From Setomelanomma holmii (lineage: Eukaryota; Ascomycota; Dothideomycetes; Pleosporales; Phaeosphaeriaceae): a stretch of DNA of 38,641 nucleotides. Every line of letters begins with the position of its first letter. The stretch's first letter is position 1. A program made the translations under genes and the position numbers. The notes beneath the pieces are model-generated. The model made no database searches, had not been told where the DNA came from, and saw only the letters and a list, made by a program, of their open reading frames with translations. Shown piece by piece: positions 20,351-32,138 of the stretch. The stretch covers positions 1 through 38,641 of the forward strand of contig ML978157.1 in NCBI GenBank assembly GCA_010015745.1. The letters run 5' to 3'.

Positions 20351-22630
20351 TGTGGGACCATCTACTGTACGGACAATGAAACGACATCAAATTCTTCCAG
20401 CACAACCAGGTCGTACATGAATTCCTGCGTGGCGCGTACCAAGTTTCATTACGGAAAATTCTATTCACGGTCGCCTGTATGTTCTCAACTACTCCTGACT
20501 CTACACTTTGTCCATCCCAAAATACCCTGAAGACAGCCATGCCACTACATCAGCGAAGATCTATCTTCATCATTTCGGGAACATTAGAGCTGAGAGCGCA
20601 CGAATGGTTCCTTGAACAAGAACGTGAAGCTTAACGACTTTCCCACCTTCGCTGCCCGGTCAAAGCTTGATGCTACCACAATTGCTATTCGGTCAACTCA
20701 TCCTACACGGCGCCTGCATAGTTATGCCGATTCCAGCTCACAGACCATCACTCACCGCTTTCTCAGTGAACTCCTGTCTGGTCAGTGCATCGCCTTATCC
20801 GGGTAACGTCTTGAGCTTCGAGGTCCGCTGTTAGAAGCGAACTCTTGCAGAGGCGGATTGTTCATGATAACCTCAGCTTTACGTCCAGCACACTCGGTAA
20901 GAACATTCATGCTTTGCCGGAGACTAGGTCGAGAATCGGCACCAGAAGTACTTTTGGACCAAATTAAAGCAAGGGGCCACGTATTGAGAAGATTGCTTTC
21001 TGGATCATACCCAAACACCAATGATTTGTTGGCGCTTCCAAAAACGTGACAACATCTAGGTTTCCTTCAACATTCCAGGGCTCACCTCAGGAAACGACCA
21101 TATATTGGTGTATCCGGCATCTAATTGAGGGTCGCAGGAGGCTACGGGACATCGCCAATGCTCGTTGCGCGCTGGGAGTGCTTAGGATCAGGCACAATTT
21201 CCGTTTGCCGCCATGTCCATATAATCTACAATTGGCAAGGGGTTTTTGGTTCTTAACACGAAAAGCAATCGATGCTGAATTGCCAGTAGACGGAGGTGGA
21301 AAGAGTGTCGACATCCAGCTGCAGATGGGTTTGACCGCTAGGTGTCCCATAGCATGATGGCGAAGGCATTTTCGTGACAGAAACTATCTGCTCCTGCCCA
21401 GACCAGGATTTAGCTCAAAATCCAAATCCATTTCTTCAAAGGCGAAGAATCGCCTCATTGTTTGTAGGGCGATGCTTCTATTATGCATTTAATGCCGAAT
21501 CTGATCTCGACATTTCCAGTCAGATTGAAATGCATCGGTAAAGGTGCTGTGATGAGATTATTCACATCCTCCACCCCTTCATCTCGATCCCCTTCAAACA
21601 TCGCGGTACTCGCCCCGCACCGATCGAACTCCTGCGGGCATGTAACCAATCATTGGAGTCTGGTGCTGAGCAACGCATCATGATCGGCAAACCCTGATGA
21701 GATATCGGGACTCTGCGTCACACTACATTGCGGCTGAATCGTGTTTAGCCATGATTTAATCCGTGTCCGCGGATCGATCGGGATGTCATGATGGTGTACA
21801 GTGCGAGGAGATTTGAGTAAGATTGACTGCTCGAGGAGGGAGAAAGAAGTGGGAGGTAGAAGTTCGATGCGGACGATGGTTCGACAGTGTGCGCAAGGAT
21901 GGGTTGCGTAGCACGCATGCGGGAACGAAAGTGATGAATTCTACCACATCTCCGCTGTTGCACTTAGCGATGCACCAATACTTTTGCCACATCCTATCAA
22001 GCGGTTGTTAAGCAATACGCGCCAAATAGTATCGCCAAAATAAGCTAGGAAGCTTCAAGGACTGCCATCGATAGCAACTCACCCATCGCACGAGCCCCGG
22101 GCCACCCCCCTATCGCATCTGAGCTCTCGTGGGGCTTCTTTGCCCTACAACTTAGCAACACCTAGAAACACCTAGAACTCGCTCGTTCAGGTTGTGGGTA
22201 GAGTAAGGGCTGGCTACCTTCACAACACTGGAGATCTTTATTCCGTCATCTGGTGCGTTGCGCGCGCGTTGTGGTGCAGATATTGCGCTGCCTACCACGT
22301 TCTTACTTCCGACTTCCCAAGCCCTGCGAGAGCTGGGATCAACTCAGCACCTCGCACTCTACCCATCGTTATCCCCGCCCTCCCTCTCTCCTCACACATC
22401 AATCTGCTTTGAAATCCATCTCCCATCCATCTAGATCCCCCATCGTGGCTGTGTTGCATCCGTCCTACCCCACCAGCGGCTTCCGTAGACACGCTAGTGC
22501 AGCGGGTGGAACAGCCGCCCCGAGTCTAGATCTTGGACCCAACGCACAACGTGGATACATCGCAATTGGAACGGATATTCAGAGTGCTGACTGCTGCAGC
22601 TTGCAGGCGTCTATAGCGTTTCTGCGGCTC
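20351..22630. other. Gene-poor 2.3 kb stretch after the HET gene
   Basis: Only short overlapping frames are present, for example 20858-21049 and 21046-21357 on plus, and 20782-21021 and 21087-21350 on minus. None shows a family motif, a convincing splice chain or a signal peptide. It could be an old degraded gene or plain intergenic DNA. Confidence 0.45.
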
Positions 22631-22933
22631 TTAATTCAGCTGTTCAAGGGTTGTGTCGTGCATTGCATACGCGTTGAGGTCGGCGAGTTCATGGTGGTCT
22701 AGATGGTGCGAGGCCGCTGTGTCAGCTCGGGTGGTGTTGTAGGAGTACGTGGACTGCATGCCATCTGTGTTAGTATTGGAAGAGAGACGAGGTCGTCGGT
22801 GAAGCCGGTAAGATGTGTTGAGATGTTCCTTGTGTGCAGGTTTTCGTATCTCATCAATCGATCTGTGAGACTCACGAGACATTGAGATAGACGGCGGTAT
22901 CATGTTTGAATTGCGACCACAACTTTGCTTCAT
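22631..22933 (-). CDS. Possible small hypothetical gene with an in-phase intron
   Basis: The minus-strand frame starts at ATG 22933-22931 and is open to TAA at 22631-22633 (100 aa). It contains a textbook intron, 22875-22765: GTGAGT donor, ACTAAC branch and ACAG acceptor. The intron is 111 nt, a multiple of three, so both spliced (63 aa) and unspliced forms are translatable. Composition is polar and His/Asp/Ser/Asn-rich, ending TTLEQLN. I recognise no family. The splice signals are the main support. The exon could equally belong to a longer transcript or a non-coding RNA. Confidence 0.25.
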   Translation of the reverse strand: MKQSCGRNSNMIPPSISMSRESHRSIDEIRKPAHKEHLNTSYRLHRRPRLSSNTNTDGMQSTYSYNTTRADTAASHHLDHHELADLNAYAMHDTTLEQLN

Positions 22934-23705
22934 GGCAACGCGCTAGCTATTTACAATTCAATGTGTACAAACGTAACTTCTTGCGTTTGGGTATTGATAC
23001 AATTTATAGCCAATAACGCTGGAAGGTATGGTTATCATTGCACAGAGAAATGGACGATGAAGTTCTGACATGAACGTGGACGAGAAATCTTGGTAATATG
23101 ATTATACAATTATGAAATGCTCGACACGAGCCAAGATTTTGAGCAGTAGAAAAATTTAGAAACCTAGTAGAAAAGGCAACCAGACTTTCCTCACCTTCGG
23201 TACCGTGTATAGTCATCATCGCTTTTATTGCTCGTACAAACGTCCAGTCGCAATACCGTCTCTTTCATCAAATCATCAGACCATGCACCCGCGCTTGCTC
23301 GCTAAATCATTGAATATGGAAGTGACAACAAGGAAATAGTATACAGCAAAGGCTTCGAAGATTCAGTGCGTCCAGTGTCGACCAGCGACCAATTGCGATG
23401 CATTGCAAAGACGCCGGAGTTGGCCGGAAAAAGGAAATATCGCACATTTGCTTGGTGCATGATGCAAGGGAATCCGGGTATAAGCAACAGCAAATGGAAA
23501 ATTGCTGCAAAGAAGTCGATCTGTCCCGCATCTCCCGCATTGCATGGTTGTGGAATTGTGTCTAACAATAAACCGTTTCTCGACCAAAAAGCAGAGATTT
23601 CGTGCGTTGCAGTCGCGCGACCGTTCTGGAATGTACGGATCATGCATGTCAGGTGTGAGTGGAGACTCCGCGGCGCTCGGCCGACGCCGCCATGCCGAAG
23701 TTTGC
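22934..23705. other. Intergenic region downstream of RPN4-like gene
   Basis: This 772-bp, rather AT-rich stretch (especially 22960-23300) probably includes the 3' UTR of the Rpn4-like gene. No gene is supported here. Confidence 0.45.
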
Positions 23706-25892
23706 TCAATCATGGTTTCCACCACGTTTGCGATGCTTTCCGGGGAAATCGACTTCAGGATGTACAACGCGCTGAGCATGTCGTTAGCATGGCTGCGCCA
23801 GGTGATTGCGTATGGTGTGATGGACTCTTACCATGTGGCGTGTCAGTGCGTCATTGCGTGAGAATGTCTTCTCCTCGACGCACAGTGCGCAACGGACTTT
23901 TTGCTTGCGCGCATTGTGAATCGTGTCCTCGTGTCGGGTGAGATCGTACGGGCGAGAGAATACGGTGTTGCACGGCTTGCCGGTCGTGGGGTTGATGCGC
24001 TCGCACTTGTGTGGACCCGCTTGCGAGTTGCGCTCTAAGATAGCCGCTGATGTCATCGTTGTTCCGAGATTGGCATTTCGATGACCCTCACGCTTGTGCT
24101 TCTGCAGCTTCTGCGGAGTTTCGAAACGCTGCGAACAGCCATGGTAAGTACATGAGTAGGTGCCATGGTCGGCACCTGACGATGTTGGCTTGTGCATGTA
24201 TCGGTCGCTGTTCTGGCTATTCGGTGGCTCGGCTTCGCTTGCACTCGACTCCATGGATGTCAAGTGTGCCGGAAATTCGGGAGTCTGATCGACTGCCGAC
24301 GGCATGTTGTGTGGGGCCGACCGATAATTTGAGGTTGATGATAGAGGAAGCTGTACCGAAGGTGTGGCGAAGTTGAAGCTGGAAGACTGCGGCAGTGATG
24401 GGGCCGCGGCGACCTGGAAGTTTGTGGGAAACTGCGATGCTGACCAGTTGTCGCGACGATATGACTCCTGTGATGATGGTGTGTCGAAGCTGGTCTGGGT
24501 GGCGGTCCTATATTGGTCGCCACCATTGTATTGGGTGTCATACTCAGTAGCGCCACTGTCTGGAAACAATGACACCTTCGAGTCTTCGTCGGCCTCCCGG
24601 TAGTCTAACAAAGCGTCCTTTGGCGAAATGGTCTTCGGCTCCGACTCTTGACTTGACTGCATCTGCGACTTCATTGCGTAAGCCGCATCCGCCTTACGAG
24701 TTTGCTCACGTGCAGCCGCAGCAGTGCCAACGCTAAAGGTGTTGGTAGGCTGACGATACGGTGAGCCTCTCCGAAACGGCGAGTCACCTCGCGCGGAACT
24801 GCTCGGCGACTGTGAACGCGCGTACTGTGCTGCCTGCAACGCACGCTGAACGTTGTCGTTCGCATTGCTGCGATATGGCGACAGCAGCGATGACTGCGCT
24901 GGCTTAGTCTGTGATATTGACTGCGCAACAGCACTTGGGTCGTAGAAGTTGTCAGCAGCAATGTCTGTGTAAGTCCGCTCGAACTTGGGGACAGTATGTT
25001 GTCGCATGTCTGCTTCATCGTAAGTACAGAACTGATTGAAGAGCCAGGAATCAACCTTGCGGAGAGTCTCACCGTTGGCGGGCATCTTGAAGTCCAGGTC
25101 ATCTCCCTGCGCCGTGTGCGGCGTCGCTGGCGAGTCGTGACCGTAGCTTGACACCGACTGCCTGGCCGAGTGCGCAAACTCTGGCACGTCATCGCCCTGC
25201 TCCATGAGGGCCTGCTTCATCGACATGTGTGCGGACATGGTCTGGTCCATGTTGCCAGTAGATGGTGTGTAGTTGTTGAAGTTGTTCGAGTTCATGAACG
25301 ACTCCTGGGTAGGAGTATGCGTAGGAGTTGGTAGATGGTTCGAGAATGTCCTGAGGCTTCTGTCAGCGATACTCGATGAGTCGACTCGAGAAGGCGAAGT
25401 CTCGGGGAAGCCGACATACTGGTAGCTGGCAGAAGGTCCAACCGACTGATACTGCGACGCGCTGGAGCCGACCGAGGACGACGAGGAGGCGCGGTGGTGT
25501 CCACTGCTGTGGTTGTGTGCCGGTGTCTGCAGTGACTGGCTCTGCACGTTACCGTAGTTCCACGAGTCGAGGCCGGAGCCGTTTGTGGCCGTCGACAGCA
25601 TTGGTGTCTGCGAGAAGCCGCTTTGAGGCAATTGCGGTGTCGGTGTCGACTGCTGGACGCGAATCGCCGGGTTTGCGAAGTCGGTGTATGCCGTTGTCAT
25701 GAACGAATTGGGCGCGCTTTGCTGCTGAGACTCGAGATAGTCGTGAAGCAGCTTCTGATCGAAGAGCTGTTGCGCGGCGAACTGTTGTGGAAGTTGTTGG
25801 TAGGAGAGTTGTTGTGAGGATGGTGGTGACGGTATGGATGGTGTATGATGCGCGTGCGGTATGTGCTGACGTCTTGTGGATGGCGCTAACAT
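23706..25892 (-). CDS. RPN4: Rpn4-like C2H2 zinc-finger transcription factor
   Basis: Two exons on the minus strand, 25892-23832 and 23771-23706, 708 aa. The first 580 residues are Gln/Ser/Pro-rich and disordered with small acidic blocks such as QGDDLDFKMP and LDYREADEDSKVSLFPDSGA, as expected for activation regions. Three C2H2 fingers sit at the end: CTYHGC...HKREGH, then CERINPTTGKPCNTVFSRPY...RHEDTIH, then CALCVEEKTFSRNDALTRHM. The last His of finger 3 comes from exon 2 (RVVHPEVDFPG), so splicing of the 60-bp intron is needed; reading through gives RHMVRVHH and a false end. Filamentous-fungal proteins with this finger signature are annotated as Rpn4, the activator of proteasome genes. Orthology to yeast Rpn4 is by family recall, not by a search. 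Confidence 0.82.
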
Positions 25893-25938
25893 TATGTCGA
25901 AAAGGAAAGGTAAGGGATCAAGGCGGGTGGCAAGTGTC

Positions 25939-25944
25939 TTTATA
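25939..25944 (-). promoter_or_regulatory. TATA box candidate of the Rpn4-like gene
   Basis: TATAAA on the minus strand, 47 bp upstream of the start codon. The distance implies a very short leader. Next to it, at 25926-25934 on the plus strand, is GGTGGCAAG, close to the yeast proteasome-associated element GGTGGCAAA. Confidence 0.3.
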
Positions 25945-28900
25945 CTAGCGAGACACTGGCCGATGGACCGGGTGGGCTCGCCGATTTGAGAGGAAGACCA
26001 CTTGATGAGGTGATCTCTGGTCGTGGGCGGTAGAAACAGGTGGAATGTGCTGGCCTGGTCCGGTTACGCTCGGATTATCGGTGTTAACTATTTCGGTTTT
26101 GCGAGTCGGCTCTGCTTGTCAATTGCTGAGCGACAGATTAGACAACTCGGGCTGCTGAATATGTGCGGATTGCAACTTCCTTTCATACCACCACATGGCA
26201 CGTCATTCGAGCAGGGGTCTGCTGCATGGCGCACGCTAGCGGGGCCTTCTGGAAGGGAACAGCGACCCACAAATCAACTAGGCTTGCGATCTGCACCCAC
26301 ACTGCATACGGCCGCCGGGGCCCTGGACTGGCCGAAGGGCTGTGCAAGCCGGCAGAGCGACTTGTTCCACTCAGAATTATCAACGTGCATTCGGCTCGCA
26401 TCCGAGATCCAACCCATCGCGCTCCACGAGCTGTCCGAAAATAACGAGCAATAGTTTTGCATGCTTCGGACGATCTTTGCAAGCATTTCTAACATGAAAC
26501 GCACGCTTGGAAAGCGAGCACCGCTGCTCACGGGAGCGCTGGTCGCCGCGGAGTTGGAGTCCTCGAAGCGATTCAAGCCGAGTCATCTCCAAGTGCGACG
26601 GCCGTACCCAGGAGCTCGGCTCTGCGATACGACCGTATATTGCTATCTAGTGCATGTGTGTACACCACGATGCGGGGGGTGTGCCTGTCCGCCAGCAAGC
26701 GCCGCAGGCAGTGCAGCCTCGCATTCGCAGTCCGCGATGAGTATGGAATTCGACAACGCAACTCACATTACCATTTCGCGTACAGCTACACTGGTACTCG
26801 CTGTAGCATACGCAGTTGCACCAGCCACAGCTCTCGACCGACGCCACAGAGTGGTTCCATGCCGGGGCGCGTGACTGCTATCGTCTCTTTCATCTACATT
26901 GCACTAGCTGCCATACCCCTTTCAGCTCATCATGGACTGACGCGCAATCTTGCGCGCGGCCACGTGGTGTCAACCAATAACCAATACACCGTTTGACAGC
27001 TTACATATCGTGCTATGGATAGATAAATCTGGTGGCAATTCTGTTCCTGGGAACATGCGTACCGATGTGGAACATGGGCTCCCGTCTCTAGCAAGAGCGT
27101 TGAAACTGAAGATCATCCCATGAACCAATAGCCTGTTGCTCGAATCTACCGGTATTCGAAACGGCCAGCCGATCATCCTGAGAATCAATACAACCTGCAG
27201 AAGTAGTCCTTACACTGCTCGCTACCTGCAGGGTCCGCAAGGGCTGTGTAAAAGATGCCTCTACCAAGCTCGTCCAAGCGAACCTGAACAGGGAAGACTC
27301 TGTAACCGAGACTCGAAAGTGCAATGTCTGCTGAAAAAAGGTCTCTGCAACGTACTGCAAGCATGGCATGGTATGCAGCCACAGACGCCCTGCATGTGCA
27401 ACGTGGAAAGAGTATCGCTTTGGGCAAGTACAGCCAGCGATTGGTGGGGGACTCAGGGTCCAGCGTGGCGGTGCAGCCCTATGCACGGTGTGGATGTAAC
27501 CGTCGCGGGGGCTCCGAGAGCGATCTGGCCAGACCCGAAGTTTTGCAACCACTCCCTATTGGCCAAGTAGCACAGCATGGAAGGCACTAGCCACATCTCC
27601 AAGTCGCTTCTCCGTGAACCGAAGTCTGGCTGGCATCGGATGTACAAGAACCGACACAGTTTCGCTTCATTGTCTACCGTTTTGCGGACGAAATTCATCG
27701 TTCTTCTCCGTTCGCGTTCACGTTGCGCTTTCCTGCGCTTTGGAGACGCTAATGACATCATAGCTTTGCGTGACTTCGCTATTGCAATATAGCCGAAGAA
27801 CATCGCATCAGCAACTGCATAACCTTTTCATTCTATTTCGATAGCCAATACTCTTTCCGCTTATCCTTTCCACCTGCTTCGAGTCCAATATCCTGCTAGA
27901 CAACGACATTACCCATCATCGCTCAAAGTGAGCAATGCAGTCATGATCGGCAATGGTTTGCGGAATGGTGCCCGCTTTGCGTGGGACCCTGGCGGCCGCC
28001 AAACTCTTAGCGCAACTGTCGTCCAATCCACGATCGCGGTCACAGCAGACCCTGCATTGTCTTGGCGAGTGACGAGATTCTGCCGGTTCAGAGCCTGCAA
28101 AGGGTCTTGCAATGACGATCATGACGCCTGAGGCATGAGGGGTCGCACCACTATAGCACTTTAGATGGACGACTTGATGCGTCTGGATGACGATGCGACA
28201 AACGGCTTGTTTTGCTAGTCTTCGTTATCGCACACCCGGCTTCACCGCAACAGGCTGATTTGGACACACGGCACGTCAACCGGAACGTCTCCGTGACATC
28301 TTTTCGACAGATGCAGGGCAACCACTATCCCGGAAGTTCCACCCAACATTCTGCAAGCCTTAGGTGACCTCCACGTCAACCAGTATTTCGATGTGACAGT
28401 TCCCTCTCGATACGCCTTACTCTTTTCGTCCACCATGCGACTCTGACTTCGTACCCGCCAAGACTAATCCTCACACGAATTATCCACGATACGATTACGA
28501 TGTTACGCTCATTCGGCAACCTCTGAATTAATCTTGGAAGTACAAGAGTCGTTCTTGCAAGTAAGTTCAGGTTTTGCATCGCCAGATTTTCCTCCGATGT
28601 CTCGCTCTCCGGCTGGCCGAAGTCTTCCATAATCAGACGATTCCCAGTCAGACAACAATGGCATTGTCGGCGCTGACTACACGACATCTCATCGCAACAA
28701 CGTTGGGACCCAAAGCGCAGCCGATTTCCAACCCAGCGGCACGACCTCGGCCGTAAAAGGACGAAGTTCCACCAAGCGTAACGTGCCGATTTGTGCAATT
28801 GTACGCCGCGGCGCGACAATGCCCCAACTCCGCATGCTACGGCTCCAACAATATTTACTCATGCATTCATGCCTGCTTACACCAACATGGAATTGCGACA

Positions 28901-30781
28901 ATTAAACCGAACGAATACACTTCGTTCCGAGGTCCGACCATATGGATATTTCTGGGACGAATTTTCTTTTCGCAAAAGACTTTCCAAGTCTGGTTACTAG
29001 GACTGGCGCGGCAGTTGTTGCGTGCATCTTGCGAGTGCTGACGGTAAGCTGAATGCTTACGTCATCTTACCAAGCGGCTGTTGGACGCGTCGCGCAGGCT
29101 CGTAACGACTACCCCATTTGCGGCTCACTCTTTCCGATCGTGCCGTACTCGCCAATCTATGAGATTTACTCTAGATTGCCTGGGGCGCTCAATGTCAGCG
29201 CTGGCTACCATGTGGCCGTGAACCCCAATGGGTGTCCTTGGTAACAGCTGAGATGCGAGCGGTCCATTTTGGGCTGACTGATGGCACGTCTTTCTGTAGT
29301 GTTGCGATAGATGCGAGAGTGAGCCGATTACAAATTTAGGTTTTCCGGCGTTTGTTCGACCGAAAGTATACCACCTACCTGAGACTTCGAAATCAACTAC
29401 TGCATCGAGGTAATACTAATCGCGATCACAATCGAGATATTGAACAAGTTCGCCGCCATGGTTCGTTTTCCGCTGATAGGGCTGACGACCGACCTTTTCG
29501 ACACTACTGCTCGAGGGGACGGTGCCACCTGCGCCAGCTCCACCACAAAGCTGACTGCACCCCTTCCTCGATGCTGCTTGCCTCCGAGTGAGCATCTCCC
29601 GCAGCCTCATCTGTCCCTAGTCTCAAACGAACCTCGGAGGGTCAAGCACCAGATCACTCAACACTATCGTTAGACTTTAATGAAGTTGAAACTAGACTTT
29701 CGACGACACTGCTCATCATTCTTACTCCAATCACGAAGTGGAGACTAGGTTATTGATCTCTCAGGGAATAATCTTTGCACCCAAGAAATGCAATGCCACC
29801 CACGATACTTTGCGATATGTTCATACGCCCTCCGAACAATCCCCTATCGCAGGAGCACTGTGTATTCGAAAACAAGGTGCGGGCGCAAACCAAGCTCAAA
29901 ACTTTGGTTTAAACATCCTTACATTGAGTCTCGACTTGCATCTCGTTAGGCAGCTTGCAAAAGGTAGCGGACTTTACGGAGAGGCTCACACTTACTTTCG
30001 CTTTTGATGTCCTAGGAGCTCAGGGCAATGCTTGCCACGTAGGAGAAGCCAAACGATTGTAGTGGGGATTAAGAAGGATTATGATCCTGTTATTCTCCTA
30101 CAGCATAGTCTTCATGCGACAATCATTCTCACTCAAGGTTCATCCTGACTGGCCTTGACTATGAAATCTTTGCCTATGTGAGTTTGTCACACGAAGATCA
30201 TTATCAAACGGAGGGTTCAACCACCTTGAAATGTTTTGTCGTAGCAAGATCTTCCCATACCAAGCAAGATATCTGTTTCTCCTGCTTCTTACTACTAGTC
30301 CTCTTTTTAGATTTACATGCATCATGAGCCTCCACGAATACATTCTGCCAAAACACCTGCGGATTCTGCTATCTGACGAGACCTTGACAACCCAACTCCT
30401 CTCTGCCCTTGATCCTTTCACACCCGATCTCTCACATTCGCGTTTCTTTTTTGTCTTGATCTCTCTCGTATCACATTCCCTAATTCTACGCGACTTTCTC
30501 CAGGTTATTCGCCTCGTCAAAACCACCCAAACTTCAAACGCGCCACGACTTTTCAATTCTACCCTACTCTTCATAGCCGCTTAGTTACCCGAATGTGCAC
30601 GGATGCGGTTTACCTAGTTTGTCTGAGCTATCAGCTTCTTACGATTCTGCCCGACTTTTTTTCCAACGCGACGTGCGTCAGATTAGTGCGCCGTGCTTCT
30701 TGTTTTTCTTGTTCATCTCTTGCCGTTGAGACGATGACCATAGTACCTGGAAGGGCGTCGAATCGCCTTCAATACAGTATT

Positions 30782-30885
30782 GGCTTGCTTTACTGGCAGC
30801 TAACACGTTTGTTACCAGGCAAGCCGACTTTTCCGCGCGTGTGGCTTGCACAACGGATTAGTCTCATGATAGCTTGAAGCAAGCC
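30782..30885. repeat. Four alternating GGCTTGC / GCAAGCC heptamers
   Basis: GGCTTGC occurs at 30782-30788 and 30843-30849, and its complement GCAAGCC at 30819-30825 and 30879-30885. The sites alternate in orientation and form two inverted pairs with similar start-to-start spacing (37 and 36 bp). Function is unknown; a cluster of binding sites is possible. Confidence 0.5.
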
Positions 30886-31210
30886 AGACATCTTCGTATA
30901 AGTCCCACGCATGTTTCTACTTAACTTGTTCGCTCACAGCCTGGATGAAACTGATATGATCAAGCAGCCACCACTCGGCTCGTTTTAAGTACCATGCCCT
31001 CAAACACCAGGTAGCTAACAAGCGCACAGATACTTGTCGCAACACTTGCCATTTCGCTTCGAACTCGCCCACGTCATTGATTACTTTCTCATCAATGAGC
31101 CGACGGTCTCTCTCTTCTCTTCACGATTACGAGCCTTACAGATTACGAACACATCAACATCGGTCGTTGCCTCTTTGGTGGCAACCATATCTCCAAACAA
31201 CACATTCACA

Positions 31211-31378
31211 CATTGGTACGCAGGGTATGTGATTGTCATCTGACTGACAACCACAAGGAAACAAATCGCATGGACACACGACACATTCCCTTATTCATTG
31301 GCACGCGAGGCAATGCTTGTCACCTGCTGACAATCACAAGAATACAGATGGGGTTACATGGACACATAACACACTCAA
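31211..31378. repeat. Diverged 85-bp tandem duplication
   Basis: Unit 1 (31211-31295) and unit 2 (31296 to about 31378) align along their length. CATTGGTACGC pairs with CATTGGCACGC, TGTCATCTG with TGTCACCTG, CTGACAACCACAAG with CTGACAATCACAAG, and CATGGACACACGACACA with CATGGACACATAACACA. By eye, identity is about three quarters, with small gaps. No coding content is seen. Confidence 0.6.
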
Positions 31379-32138
31379 ACTCTTTGACCGTGCGCATAGC
31401 TACCTTCCGCCAACCACAACACGTCCCTTTCCGGTGGTTGAGCTGGCATACCGTCTCGATTAGTGCATTGCACTGCGCTGTGCGCCGATGGCTTTTTCTT
31501 TCCTATGCTGAGAAGGAGATGATGACGTTCCTGGGGGGCTTTTGCTTTCTCACGCTATGTGAGTAGGCATAGTGATGGTGAGGTAAGATGGCAAGACAGG
31601 TGAGTTCCTCCTCTTTTGTTTTTGATTATCAAGTGGTGCTTGCTTGAGCATACTACGGTGAGGATGGATCATGACACCACTCTCGTATATTCCAGGTAAG
31701 TTCCCTCCTGCCCTTGACTGCGAACTGATGTACAGGTTTCAACGGGAGCTGAGCTTTTTACGATGAATGCGAAGGAAGTGAATAGTCCGTACAAGTGATT
31801 CATTGTTACGTATGTTTTGGGGCTTGGGGTGGTTTCTTCCAAAGTCAAGGTGAAGGTGGAACTGCCGCATTTCTTCGTAGCTCTCTTAGCTCGCTCTTCC
31901 ACTCTAACTCACCTTTGTGACCTCAAAAGACCCTCATCTCTCTCACCAGTACGGAATGACTACAGCGTCTGTAATTTCATAAGTCAAAAGCTCCACATGC
32001 GACAACTTGCAGTCTGACGAGTTGTCGTGCGGATCCAACGATCTCGTTGATGCTTCTTCCGCACAAGACATTCATCATATCATCCAACGGCACCGCCAAA
32101 GTCGCGGAGTCGAGAAGCTGCAGCGACGCATATCGTGA

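Larger units (their letters stand above)
25945..32138. other. Large (6.2 kb) gene-poor region between RPN4-like and BTB genes
   Basis: No gene can be supported. Open frames such as 26461-26874, 27136-27570 and 30231-30584 lack domains, splice chains and family-like composition. No transposase, reverse transcriptase or terminal repeats are readable in any frame. Two local structures stand out and are listed separately: a cluster of GGCTTGC heptamers near 30.8 kb and a diverged tandem duplication near 31.3 kb. The rest may be long regulatory DNA for the two divergent regulators or decayed repeat sequence. Confidence 0.5.

Noticed and set aside
20782..21357. Possible decayed gene on either strand after the HET gene
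   Set aside because: Frames on both strands are short and no motif could be recognised, so no feature is claimed.
30324..30584. 86-codon frame starting MSLHEYILPKHLRILLSDE
   Set aside because: Leu-rich and without family similarity, splice signals or promoter context; could be chance in pyrimidine-rich DNA.
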